From Heligmosomoides polygyrus polygyrus (Eukaryota > Nematoda > Chromadorea > Rhabditida > Heligmosomidae), in the NCBI GenBank assembly GCA_947396885.1, contig OX377202.1, forward strand, positions 108,518,221-108,582,220: a stretch of DNA of 64,000 bases, written 5' to 3'. Position numbers and translations under genes: made by a program. Below are positions 19,821 through 31,170 of the stretch, one piece after another (position 1 is the stretch's first letter; each line of letters begins with the position of its first letter). The notes beneath the pieces were generated by a model. That model saw only the letters and a list, made by a program, of their open reading frames with translations, had not been told where the DNA came from and ran no database searches.

Positions 19821-22546
19821 TTACTGCCATGGCTGCCAGACCTTCTTCGACGGCGGCCCTCGGAAGCAGTCGTCGGTCTCCTTCTCCTTGGTCAGCGGCG
19901 CTTGGCGGTCGAGTCGTGGCGGTTCGGAAGCTGCTGCTCCTTGTCGAGTTGGCGAGGCGGCCGGCTCGGGAGACTCGCTCGACGACGTATCTGAGGCGGG
20001 TGGCGTTCCCGGCGACCACTTCGGCGGATCCGGTACCGGCTGACATCCGGATCGAGACGGCATGGCGGCGCTGCAACAGTGGAAATTACGGCTCGGACGG
20101 ATGGAGTGGAGAGCGATTGCGGTGAAGAGGTAAGGTCACCATCCTCCGGCTGGAATAGGTGGAGAAGAAGCACAAACTTCAGATGGTGCACGAGTCCGAG
20201 GTGGAACTGCTGCGCTTGTGGGTTGAAGTCGTGCGGCATCGCCATCTGGAGGTAGCTGAACACTGCCTGCGACGCATGCGCGAATCCACGAGCGAAGCCC
20301 TCTTCTCGACCGCTCCGATACACCGCTGCCGTATCTGAATGAGCTATACGTATTTTATTATTTATTGATTGAATCCTTGCTCAATTTATTGATTTATTGA
20401 TTTATTGATTCAATGGCGGCTTGCTTAATTCCTTGGTCGATTTATTGATTCTTTTGTTGATTTATTAATTTATTGACACGCTGTCTGATTACTTAATGTA
20501 TCGATCGATTTATTGAATGATCTATTTAGAAGCTTATTGGTTGGAATATCTATTGATTTTTAAATCGATCTGTTGGACCAATTATCGAAGAGCAATAATG
20601 TGTTGTAGTTAGTGAGTGAACTTAGACGATTTATTGACTGAAAATTTTGTCGACCTATTTATCGATTTAAGAGCCTATAGAATGGACTATTGACCCACAG
20701 CAGGCTGAACTGTTCACTTATTTATTTTAAAATCTTGTAACCAATTTTTAATTAAAGCATCTATTGACTGAGCCGATCTACCAGCTAAAGAAGATACTGA
20801 TTGTTTTATTGATTAAAATGTTTAATACTAATCTATTGATTGAAAAATTCACCGACATCTGTAGTCATTTAAATATTGGTTGAATACTGTATTGATTTAT
20901 TGATTGATGTATCTCCACTAGCCTAAAGATTGTTTTATTGATCGAATTACTGGGTCGGAGTGTTCATTCGTCCAATTTTTTTAAACAATTTATTGCTATG
21001 AGCACAAGTACTGCCTGAGTCATTGATTAATCTACCAACTAAAAAAGGTACTGATTATCTTATTGATTGAAAAGCTTACTGTTTATTGATTGAAAAATTC
21101 ACTGACTTATGTAATGATTTGGCATTGATTGATGACCTATCGATTTATTGATTGATGTACCTACAGATTTAGATATTGGTCGACGTATTTGTAAGTAGAC
21201 GTTCAATAAAAATTCATATACATTCAGTCAAGTAAATTTTATAACTAAATAACTAAAACTAAATTATACTTGTTAATACTAATTAAAATATTTTTTAATA
21301 GGTTAATTTTATTAACTGATAAATAACTAATATTAATAACTGCTTGGAAATGAATCATCATTTCCAAGCCTTTGTGTAGATTTTTCGAATTTTTTTACTC
21401 TAAACGGAGCTAATATCTAACACTAGATATCAACATACTTTTCCAATTGGTTAGTAAATTAACAGTACTAGTCGCTAATGTGGCCTACATGCCGAGTCGA
21501 AAACGCCCGCTTTGAGTGGTATACTCGATGCAGTATGACTGGTATACTCTCATGTAGGTCACACTTACGACTAGTGCCCAAATGAACAAATAAAAAGTAA
21601 TTTGAGTACTTTGAAAAAATAAAAATAAAATAAAATAATAATTTGAATAAATGAAATGATTTCACAGCAGGCTAACAGACGTATTACAAAACATTTTTAA
21701 AACTCTTCACAAAATTTGCTCAATTATAACATTTTTTAAAGTAGAAATCAAAAATACAGTTACATCCTTCACGACCGCATAGGTAAAGTGCGAGAAATTT
21801 TTAAAAAACGAAAAAAACGTCGAAAATTCGGACATTTTGCCATACAATTGTAAGCCTCGGAGTCGTCAATTTTTTAAATTTCAGATGCAACCGTTTCATT
21901 GGTCCTACATTCAAATTTTCAAGAAAATTTCCCTCCTCGCTCCATGCTAATCTCCTCCCCCCTTGGTCCCACCCAATTGGGAAGACGCCTTTTTTGTTCG
22001 TCCTAATGCATCACGTAAACCGACAAATTAGACGTAAATTAGAAATGAAATAACTATTTTGATTATAACAAAATAAATTTCTGAACGAGTCCAAAAGAAG
22101 AAATAAAAAATAGATGGCTTCAAAAAACAACTTGAATTAAGTGTTCTCAAAAAAGAAAACTAAAAGTAAGATCCATTGGCCAATTTTAAAAGCGAACAAA
22201 ACAATTCCAGTATGCCTGTAGATCAAATATTGTCTAAGAAGAAAAATTTTGAAGAAAAATCGATAGCAGAAGCCGAGCTCACCTCCAGCCGGTGCCACGT
22301 TCCCTCGCTGTTCCTCCAGATAACGTACAGTCCACTCGAGGATGTCCGCCTTTTCCAGCTTGGAACTGAAATATCGATTTTTGTAATGAATTTACTGTAG
22401 TTGGGAAAAATCAATAATCGATTAACAGCTGTGCAGACAGCTACACACCTCTGCTGCGGTGAGACGTTGAGAAGAAACTCCTTCAGATAGAGCAACGAGT
22501 CATTGATTCGTTTTCGCCGCAGCTTCTCCATCATCGGCTTTTTCAT
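19821..22546 (-). CDS. Hairy/Enhancer-of-split type bHLH transcriptional repressor
   Basis: Nuclear bHLH protein expected to bind DNA as a dimer and recruit Groucho. I read four exons: 22546-22449, 22365-22283, 20334-20090 and 20039-19821, giving 214 residues with phases that join cleanly. Residues 2-14 form the basic region KKPMMEKLRRKRIN, with the Pro of the Hairy class. Helix 1 is SLLYLKEFLL and helix 2 is KLEKADILEWTVRYLEEQ. Residues 65-115 match an Orange domain (YRSGREEGFARGFAHAS, then GLVHHLKF). The tail is Pro/Ser-rich and ends KKVWQPWQ, with WQPW at 210-213. Introns are 83, 1948 and 50 nt. The third intron could use another donor, and an upstream exon before MKKP is possible. lin-22 is the nearest named nematode relative I can think of; orthology is untested. 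Confidence 0.85.
20335..21200. repeat. TTTATTGATT-type AT-rich repeat in the large intron
   Basis: Irregular units of TTTATTGATT, with variants such as TTATTGATCG and CTATTGACTG, fill about 850 bp at the 3' side of intron 2. It is a simple-sequence expansion with much decay. Confidence 0.75.
21467..21575. mobile_element. Inverted-repeat element E in the intron of the bHLH gene
   Basis: The ends ACTAGTCGCTAATGTGGCCT and the inverted form at 21547-21575 match the units at 26980-28044. It is shorter than those, 109 bp. Confidence 0.8.
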
Positions 22547-22562
22547 CTTAAATAAAATAGAA
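22547..22562 (-). promoter_or_regulatory. Possible trans-splice or intron acceptor before the bHLH start
   Basis: On the minus strand CTATTTTATTTAAG lies directly before the ATG. It has the form of a nematode 3' splice site, so it could take a spliced leader or end a further upstream intron. Confidence 0.4.
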
Positions 22563-22599
22563 ATTGATGAACGTGGGAAGAATGGATGCAAATTTCTAA

Positions 22600-24560
22600 A
22601 TAAAGGAAGAATCGGCTAAAACGTAAAGAAGAAACGTAAACAATTTTAAAAATCGAAAAAAAATTAATAAAAATCAATAAAAATCAATAAAAGTGGGACA
22701 AGTGGAGCTCTTAGATTATACGAGAGCGGCTTTCTTTACTTAAATATGTTCAGATTACAAGTTTTACTACCTAAACTACCTAGGCGACCAGAAGGTTGGT
22801 TGAAGGTTTGTTTTCTATTTTCTTTAAGATCGAAACTTCCCGCAGAAATCAAGCCTGGTCACCATTTAGAATCCACTGGGCCATTTTGGCACGCGACAGG
22901 AATCAAAGACGACTTTGCAGTGCCAACCTGGGCACTTGCGGGCGGATAGGAGAATCAAGACTCCACGCAGGGTGTCGATCAAAATTTGAAGCCCCCGCTT
23001 TTCCCACTATAAAAAAAGTCCTCCAAATTAGCGAGGAATATTAGACGCATGGCTTAAACCATAGCACATTCTTCTGATTGCCGCAGTAGTTAATAGCCAA
23101 GGTACAAGATTGTCTCAAAGCAGCCAGTTTTCCAAGCCAACATCTGAGAGTCTTTTCCCCATATAAGTCGAAGACTTAGCACTTAGGCAACCGAGCATTC
23201 GTTGTTGGGTCACTTTGGCACACAACTGGGAAGGATGAATGGAGACATTGCCAACGCTCCAAATCAGCTGCACGTAGGTCTGTAGCGACGCCTTGCTCAA
23301 TTTTCGATGAACTAGGGCAGATAATTTTTTCTTTTTTTCAAAAATTCAAAAAGTTATACTACATTTTCCTATTAAAGCAAAATGAAAGTGATAAACATAA
23401 AACTAAATAAAATTTAAAAATAAAATAAGCACCAGATTGTCCAAAAGCAGACAGTTTTCCATAGTAAAATCTGAAAGGCTTTGCCCCATAGCAGTCAAAA
23501 ACTCAGCGCGCCTAATGACGGCTGAATATCCGTTGTTGGGTCACTTTGGCACACGACTTGGGTGGATGCATAGAGACCTTGCTGACCCTCGCTTATCACC
23601 TGCCATGGTACGTGGCCACAAATTTAAATGAAATGAGACAGGTGAATTTCAAAAATTCAAAAAATTATACCAAATTTTTCTATTAAAGCAATGTGAAAGC
23701 GAACATAAAATTACATTAATTTTAAAAATTAAATTAAATTAAAATTTTCCTTCTTCAAAGTGGTTCGGATCCAGACGAACCTTTTTTGTTGCAACACCTT
23801 CCCGGTGACTGATCAGTGAAGAGGAAAGTGTTATAACTTTTTTTAATGTGCAAAATTATTAAGTTTAATAAAAAATATAAATAAATAAAACACTAAGTTC
23901 AAAATGTAGTGTTTTGAACGAAAAATGCTCAAAAACTTTAATTTCATTTTTTATGCTTTATAATTTCATTTATGTATAGTTCATCTATATTTATATAAAA
24001 TTGTTTTTATTTTTTCAAGAACGACAAAAAATACAATAAATGTTTTAAATACCTTAATTTTATACTCCCCGTTTAATAAATTTTTTATTATTCCTATAAT
24101 TATTCCTATAATTAGTTTGTAAAATGCCGAAATTGCCTAAAAAATGGTGCCAAAGAGTAGCACTGACAATTATGATTAAAGTTAGGCCTAGCTAGCAGCC
24201 AGGCCTAACTTTAGGCCCAATTGAAGGTCATAAACGGCAAAAAGTGACCTACCTTTCGATCGCCTGAGAAATCAGGACTTGGCGGTGAGTAGGTGAACGA
24301 GGTCGTGGGCGAGAGGTGCATTCTCTGAAATCATGGACGGCATTAAGGTGCTGATGGTGGTGGTGGGTCACATTGGCACGATAAGCGACTGCCACGAGGA
24401 TGATGACGACGATCAAAAGGCGACATAGAGGCTACACACGGCAATAAGATCAAGCGCCTACGGTCACAAAGGTCGTACGTAGGCCAGGAACTAGCCGGAA
24501 GACTTTCCCAAACCCCCGGTCAAACCCCAGTTTAGTGACCCCTCCCCCTACCGTAACCAC
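22600..24560. other. Upstream region of the bHLH gene, AT-rich with LINE scraps
   Basis: RTE-like CACTTTGGCACAC pieces lie at 22880, 23212 and 23538 on the plus strand; the last two share a longer CAGTTTTCCA...TGAATGGAGAC context. A hairpin GTTAGGCCTAG/CTAGGCCTAAC-like is at 24179-24213. No coding exon is supported. Confidence 0.45.
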
Positions 24561-24985
24561 CCTCCACCCACCGTGCCGCGCGGCGACGTCGTCGGCGACT
24601 GCGACTGCGACCAGAACGCAACATTGAATGCTGTGGCGATGTGTATCTTAATGACACCATTAAGATACGATCGCAAAAATCGCGGCGCTGAACGACGATT
24701 CGATTTTCGTTGCGTTGACGACCGAGACGACGATCAGCCGCCAGTGATTACGGCTGGCTGGCCGGTCTCGGAAAACATCGCACGCCGTCGGCCCGTCGCA
24801 ACCGCAGCCGACGACGTCGGCGACGGCGACGACGTTCTCATGACCCGGCTTATCAGCACGCGTCGGCTACTGTAATCCGCCGCTCTGAATGAATGGCCCG
24901 AATGTGCCGAGAAACAACACAAAGCGCGAGCGGCGCCAGCAGACCGCGAACGACCGGGCGCAGAGTGGATTAGTGCTAGGAGCAC
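24561..24985. other. CGACG-rich segment, no gene assigned
   Basis: The segment is dense in CGACG and CGTCG, like 13991-14235 and 16800-16990, and holds the hairpin GTATCTTAATG/CATTAAGATAC at 24643-24668. Overlapping frames stay open because of composition. Confidence 0.4.
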
Positions 24986-25019
24986 TGGTCACTGGTTACG
25001 GTATAGGAATCCCTCCAGA

Positions 25020-26705
25020 CGACGATGTACTGTAAGCAGCTGGAGTAGCATAAGATAAGAGCAGGCAGCAAAGAATAGCTGTGCCCCCCCCCCTATTAGG
25101 ATTGATCCAAGAATCATGAAAGGAACGGCTTCAGTAGGGGTAAGGAACCAATGACATCCTTGAAACCCAACAGGATTACTCAAAGCATTTCTTACCCCGT
25201 TTACAGAACGACGGAGCAGTGCTGAACTCCTGGCGGTGAACTCCGGGTGTACTTCCGGTGAATTCAAAAAAGACAGGATCGCACGAAATTCACCTATAGG
25301 TGACAGGGCTTTCGACCACTGGCGACCTAGTCTCCTCCAGTAGTTCAACAGGACTTTAAGCTGTCGAGACCCTAGCAAACGGAGGTACTGTAGGCAGCTG
25401 AAGCAGTATAAGAACATGTAGCAGAGAATAGGTCCCCCCCCCCCGATTAGAATAGATCCAATAATCATGACTGGAACGGCTTCAGTCGGAGTAAGGAACC
25501 AATAGATCCTTGCAAACCTAACAGGATTGCTCAAAGCATTTCTTACCGCTTTGGCAGGACGAAGGAGCAGTGCTGACGGTGAACTACGGGTGTACCTCCG
25601 GTGAATTGAAAGCACAGCCATCGCACGAAATTCACCTATAGGTGATAGGGCTTTCGACCACTGGTGACCTAGTCTCCTCCAGTAGTTCAATAAGACTTTA
25701 AGCTATCGGGATCCTAGCGAACGGAGGTACTGTAAGCAGCTGGAGCAGCATAGGAAGCCGTGAGAACCTATCCTGCAGCAAAGAATCAGGACCTGTCCTA
25801 GTCGGAGGAGGGAAGATTCCATCTTCTTTGTCCAGCAACAGCGACAGGATAAAAAATAAGCGATAATACAAAGACAACAGGCTGAACTGGCCTACTATTG
25901 CACTGCAACTTTCTACACGTGGAAAGTCGTCACCCTACGTTCGAATCACTTTTATAGCGGTTACCCGGTCCCCCCTCCCGACTAGGATAGATCCAATAAT
26001 CATGACAGGAATGACTTCAGTCGGAGTAAGGAACCAATGACATCCTTGCAAATCCAACAGGATTGCTCAAAGCATTTTTAACCGCTTTTACAGGACGACG
26101 GAGCACTGCTAAACCCCTGACGGTGAACTCCAGAAGTACTTCTGGTGAGTTAAAAGCACAGCCATCACACGAAGTTCACCTATAGGTGATAGGGCTTTCG
26201 ACCACTGGTGACCTAGTCTCCTCCAGTGGTTCAGCACGATTTTGAGCAATAGGTAACCTACAGTGCCAGGGTACTGTAGGAAGCTGGAGCGGTGTATGAA
26301 GTCGTACAAATCTGTCGTTCCGCAAATAATCATGACAGAAACGGCTTCAGTAGCAATTCCGTCGGAATAAGGAGTTCGAGCAGCCTAGCGAACTCAATAA
26401 GATTACTCAAAGCGCTCATATAAGACAACAGAGCACACCGAAACACCTAGCGGTCAATTGCAGATGAACTTCCGGAGAATTGTGAGAGCAATCTAAAGCG
26501 CCTGACTGGGAATAAAAAGAGTAGAAAACTGTGTAAATGACTTATGCACTCCTAAACCCCTGGTGGTCAACTACGGGTGTACTTCCGGTGAATTGCAAGG
26601 GCAACTATTCCATCCTCCTACGAAATTCACCGATAGATGACAGGATCTTCGACCACTGGCGACCTAGCTTCCACCCGTAGTTCAACAAGATCTTGAGCTA
26701 CCAAA
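25020..26705 (+). repeat. GGTGA-repeat family, tandem block 1
   Basis: Four or five units of about 350-540 bp. Each has a GGTGAACTCC...TTCCGGTGAATT block and then a core of AAATTCACCTATAGGTGACA, a GACCACTGGTGACC block and CCAGTAGTTCAACAGGACTTT. Cores lie near 25285, 25633, 26171 and 26627. C-runs occur at 25083 and 25436. No frame runs through all units; a 233-codon frame on the minus strand reflects the repeats. Confidence 0.85.
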
Positions 26706-26979
26706 ATCCATAGGATGAAGGTAGTGTGGGCTTTGGTACCTACCTTTCATGTTAAAGAAAATTGCTACCTCCTCACCTAGTGCTTTCAGTAAGGGATTCA
26801 GAATCCTTCTAGACGTGCTTCTGAAGGTTCATATAACATCATCTGACGTACTAAAACTGAAGAAGAGCACTTCGAATTATAAGAGGAACCGAACCAGAGG
26901 ATCTTAAGCTCGTTGTGTACTAGAAATAAATTGTCAGACGTTAGGGTGATGTTGCAAGCTTCATATGCTGTAGCCTCGC

Positions 26980-28044
26980 ACTAGTCGTTAATGTGGCCTA
27001 CAAGGATAGGCGAAAACGCACCGGCTAATCACAACCAATCAGATCGCAGACTGAAAACGCGCCAGCCAATCAGAACGCCATCCGTACAAACGACGATCTG
27101 CTTGGGTGCGAACTCCATTCCATCGCGCGGTCTCATGCACCCCCCCCCCACCATGTAGGTAGGACACATTACCGAACAGACTCCTTTTTCTTGAGATACG
27201 GAATCCTCTTAGAAAAACATCTCTGTTGCCGAACGTTCAGTTAAGAACTTTGGAAGAAATGTGACAGGAGATCAAGACTGACGATTTAGGAGCTGACTAT
27301 ATCCAGGGAGTTTTCTAGGAACTTGTCGTTTGTGTGGCCTACATGTGGTAGAAAAAGCGCACCGACCAACGACGACCAATCAGAGCACCGACCGAAAACG
27401 TCGTCAAACAATCTCAGACGCCAACAGTTCAGTCCCTCCTGGTGGGACCTCGCTTTTACGCGGTCTGATTAGGCTGGTACGTTTCCTCCCATGTAGGCCA
27501 CATTACCGACTAGTACCAGCATAAGAGCGGAGCATAAGAGAAGGCAAAGTTCCAACAAAAAATAACATTATAAGTCCTTCCTTGGTACAAGTCGTTAATG
27601 TGGCCTACATGTGAAGGCGGAAACGGGCCGGCCAACGACGACCAATTAGAACACCGACCGAAAACACGTCAAACCATCTCGGACGCCAATCGTTCAGGCC
27701 CTCTTGGTGGGACCTCGGTTTTACGCGGTCTTGTTAGGCTGGACCGTTTTCTCCTATGTAGGCCACATTACCGACTAGTACCACCATAATAGCGCAGATC
27801 ACAAGGACAAAGTTTCAATAAAAAATAATACTATAAGTCCTTCCTCGGTACTAGTCGTTAATGTGGCCTACATAAGAAAGCGAAAACGGACCGGCCATTC
27901 ACAACCAATCAGACCATTCACCAACCCAGCACAGAGCAAACACTCTAGGACGCTGATTGAACACTCTCCTCCAGGTGGGACGCCCATTTGATGTGATGAA
28001 ATTGACTAGTGCGCCTATTCATGTAGGCCACATTAACGACAACT
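26980..28044. repeat. Tandem array of four inverted-repeat units (element E)
   Basis: Units at 26980-27180, 27321-27514, 27587-27779 and 27850-28044. Each starts ACTAGTCGTTAATGTGGCCT and ends with its complement. Interiors contain ACCAATCAG and a conserved GGTGGGACC. Spacers between units 2-3 and 3-4 are also alike (CAAAAAATAACATTATAAG), so the units multiplied as a block. Confidence 0.85.
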
Positions 28045-28199
28045 ACCAGCGTAGAAAACGCATACCACAAAGCGAATTTTTCAATAAAAAATTCTAAATT
28101 TTCTACGGAAATATGAAGGCTTTTAAGATCCGAGTACCGAAACTTAAAAGAGCTTAGGACTGGGCCTTTTTCACAGAACTCTTCTTCTTCCAAGCCCAA

Positions 28200-28590
28200 T
28201 CATTCGCACTCCGCCTGACTCTTCATTCTTCATCCCTGGTTCCAGCTCCAGCGCCCGCCAGCTAGGAGGGTGTCACGTTTCAGCGAACGGATGACGACTC
28301 CGGCGGCTCAGCACGGCTTCGGCTTTTCTCGCCCCTTCGCGGCACACAACAGCTCGCCGCTTTTTCGCGCTCACAAGGCGAGGACGAGCCTTTGAAGCGT
28401 GCCGGCTGACGGTTCGCTGCCGGTAATTGCTGCAATTTTTCAGACCGCCGAGAGCTTCTACTCTGACTGATGGAAGTGGTGTGTCGTCTGGATGGTGGGT
28501 GGACGCTATCGGCTCCACGAATCGAGTGAAGTGATTCCTAGATCGAGTGGCAGAGGATCTCTTCGCAAGGATGGGAACCGCCCTAAGTTC
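28200..28590. other. No feature recognised
   Basis: An 81-codon minus-strand frame at 28273-28518 has no motif. Confidence 0.4.
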
Positions 28591-28599
28591 TCAAACAGA

Positions 28600-28890
28600 A
28601 CTCCTACCGGTTAACTGCAGGTGAACTTGCGGTTATTAAGATTTAAAATGCGGCGTAGAGTGACGCGTACCTTGTGTAGCTGCGTACGAAGCCTCGTCAC
28701 ATTGAAAACTTACGTAGGAAGAAAGTTAAGAATGCTACCGTCTAAACGCCTGCCCAACTATTGGAGGAAAGTCGATCACCAGCGGGCGGAGATCCCGTCG
28801 CCTATCGGTAAATTTCAGTTAACCAGTAGTTGACGGCCTTGTACCTCACCGGACGTTCACCTACAGTTGACCACTAGAAGACTTTCAGAT
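28600..28890 (-). repeat. GGTGA-repeat family, single inverted unit
   Basis: CCCAACTATTGGAGGAAAGT, GATCACCAGCGGGCGGAG and CGCCTATCGGTAAATTTCAG are the reverse form of the core seen in block 1. Confidence 0.65.
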
Positions 28891-29035
28891 TCATCCCCAT
28901 TAAAGTTGTCCTTTAGATTCTCTACTGTCACACTCTGTAAGCCACTCCGCTCAACAATATCGCGTTGAAGTAGGAGGCGCGGCGTATTCCAGAAACAGTC
29001 GGATTGCCGGTAACTTTTATTCTCTACTGGACTTG

Positions 29036-29235
29036 GGGCGCATGTAGCGCAGTCGGTTAGATAATCCCTGTATCAATTTCGAGTCCATGTCGGGGCTAAC
29101 AAGCCTCCAAGGGGTCGATAGATGAACTGGTACAGGAGAACGAAGGAAAAACACTGACTTGCCTACCGTGTGGGCGTTGCACGCCTTCGAATCGTCTAGA
29201 CAACACCCCAAAGAAGTCGAGTGTATGGCTCATGC
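29036..29235 (+). mobile_element. tRNA-derived SINE fragment
   Basis: ATGTAGCGCAGTCGGTTAGA is A-box-like and a degenerate T-arm (TTTCGAGTCC) follows. The segment ends in GAGTGTATGGCTCATGCC, the same closing-motif type as the other SINEs. Confidence 0.55.
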
Positions 29236-29607
29236 CAGGCAGGTGTCAACCAATTTCAAGAAGCCCTGTGCTCTTTATCCGTGATCCTTCAAATCGATTG
29301 CTTTCTCATGTCTCCTTAGATCTTACGAAGGTCTGACGGAAGATGTTTCAGTTTCACATGGGATCGCGCCATGAATTCCAATTCCACACATCGGCCTCCA
29401 AGAACCTGCCCGATTGCAAGGTCCAATCAATGGTTTCACCAGCACATTCCTCCCTATAAAGCGATTTTTCATGCAAAAACACAAAAATCATCATTAAAAG
29501 AGGGCGGAGACTTAAAAAAAAATTCGAAAGTAAAATTGAGTAGCTCAGGAACTAGTCGCAACATGCTGTAATAACAACGAAAATCACTTCTAAACTCAAA
29601 ATTAAGG

Positions 29608-29765
29608 CAAGGCGTATAGCGCGGTGGAATGAGGCGGCGGTTACGGCGTGCATCGCGCATCGATTCAAGGTTCGACTCTCGTCCAAGCCAATAAGAAAGT
29701 GATTGCGTTCGAATCGGCTCCACGACATCACACAAAATCACAATGCATGGCGCATCCCGGAAATC
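29608..29765 (+). mobile_element. tRNA-derived SINE
   Basis: GCGTATAGCGCGGTGGAATG (A-box) and GGTTCGACTCTCG (B-box) are separated by a normal distance. The element ends with AATGCATGGCGCATCCCGG. The first 20 bases resemble 53850-53870. Confidence 0.65.
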
Positions 29766-29869
29766 GTTCCATTCTTTTCCAAGCCATAGCAGAAGCACTA
29801 GAATGCTGAAATATACCCATCTAACATGACTTTTGAAGGGTGTTGATTCACAGGGAAGTTAGCCAGACC

Positions 29870-30130
29870 TCATAGGGCAGTGGAACAAGGCGCCGCCAGG
29901 CCACGAATTGGGTTCTGGACAATTGAGTTCGACTCCGCACCCAGACAAACCGTAGCCTGTTCACCAATGAGGTGGGTGGGAGACAACATGAAGCTCTTCT
30001 TGGGTGTATTACAAACGAGTGATAAGAGCCAGGCTAGCAGAGTGGTTAGTAGTACAGCTCCAAGCACAATCTGTCGCCGGTTCGACTCCAGACCCCGGCA
30101 TGAAGTTGCACAACGGTTTCTGCATCTGAC
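29870..30130 (+). repeat. Two further tRNA-like heads
   Basis: Around 29876 CATAGGGCAGTGGAAC is followed by GAGTTCGACTCCGC. Around 30031 CTAGCAGAGTGGTTAG is followed by CCGGTTCGACTCC. Both have A-box and B-box spacing but no intact cloverleaf, so they are SINE heads, not tRNA genes. Confidence 0.5.
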
Positions 30131-30399
30131 CTACGTTGACAAACCGATGGCTCTTGGACGAACAACGTCAGAAGAAAGAAAGGCGGCTTCAAAGTAAGGG
30201 TCAACTTTTTGGGATACGCCGTGCATTATATTTCTATCGGCTATCACGGGAGCAAAATGAATTTTAATTTTTCTTAAATTAATTACGGTAGCCAGCCGAC
30301 GGACAAGAAGCTCCCTCATTCCTGAGCAAAGCTTCATGGGCCCAGAAACAATATTAACATCGATGTGTAGCAGAAAAATTATATTGATTGATCCCACAA

Positions 30400-31170
30400 G
30401 TTCTATCATGACCTACAAATATGCCTCCATGGAGACCGCTTAAAAGTAGAGTGCGTGGCGCATTCCAAAGGCTGTGCCACAATCCTAGTTCTTCTTCTAC
30501 TCCCAATAAAGCTCCTTCTAAGTCGCGAAAATGCCCACGAAGGGCAGAAGAAGGTCAGGGTATGCCCCTTGGGGTACAGACCCCTGAAGCGAACGGATGG
30601 GAACAGTTCGGGGTCCTCGACGACGACGATGACGACGAGAACGAGACGAGTCATGAGGAGAGGTAGAAGAGGTGAGGGAGGGGCGCCTCCCGCGGCGGCT
30701 GGTTGTAATGGCGGCCAGCATCAAAGGGACACGCTCGCTATCAACACACGACCACGAGCCGGTGACAAATGGCGGTGGGAAAAGCGCGGCAAACGACGGA
30801 CGGACGGACGGACGGACGGACGGCCCGCTCGACCGACCGACCGACGATGAACAGACCGACGAGCGGACGCACGACCACTGAGCCGAGAAGAAGCGGAAGA
30901 AGAGCGACTGGAGGCGCCGGCGGCACGAACACGAAAGACGAATGCGTCAGAAGGTGGCGGCCGGGAGACGGTAGCCGAGCGATCGAAAGAAGATGGAATG
31001 ATCGACTGACGGACGGACTGACGCGAGCCTGGATGATGAGGATGACTGGGAGGAACGGAATGCTTGCAGATGACGAAGGCAGCCTGCGGAAACAATGGCG
31101 AGCGCAGGCGGGGCACAAGGAGGAGGAGGTGGACGTGGACGTGGGCGTTTTGAGAGGGTAAGAGATTAGA
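30400..31170. other. GACG/GACC simple-repeat region
   Basis: GACGGACGGACG at 30798-30822 and CGACCGACCGACC after it keep frames open on both strands, with biased products of Arg, Asp, Thr and Gly. A closing motif GAGTGCGTGGCGCATTCC lies at 30449. No gene is claimed. Confidence 0.5.

Noticed and set aside
19892..20323. The uninterrupted 143-codon frame as the full 3' part of the bHLH gene
   Set aside because: It lacks the WQPW end; a 50-nt GT...AG intron switches to the frame that ends KKVWQPWQ.
22223..22591. A single 122-codon frame containing the bHLH
   Set aside because: Helix 2 is in another frame; it only makes sense after removing the 83-nt intron.
24179..24213. Telomere-like TTAGGC
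   Set aside because: Single occurrences within a small hairpin, not a repeat run.
25083..25096. C-run as a mariner terminus
   Set aside because: No CAAAAGTAATGAGAC follows; it belongs to the GGTGA-family unit and recurs at 25436.
24989..25690. A 233-codon minus-strand frame
   Set aside because: It runs across two tandem GGTGA-family units and repeats its own sequence; it reflects the repeat.
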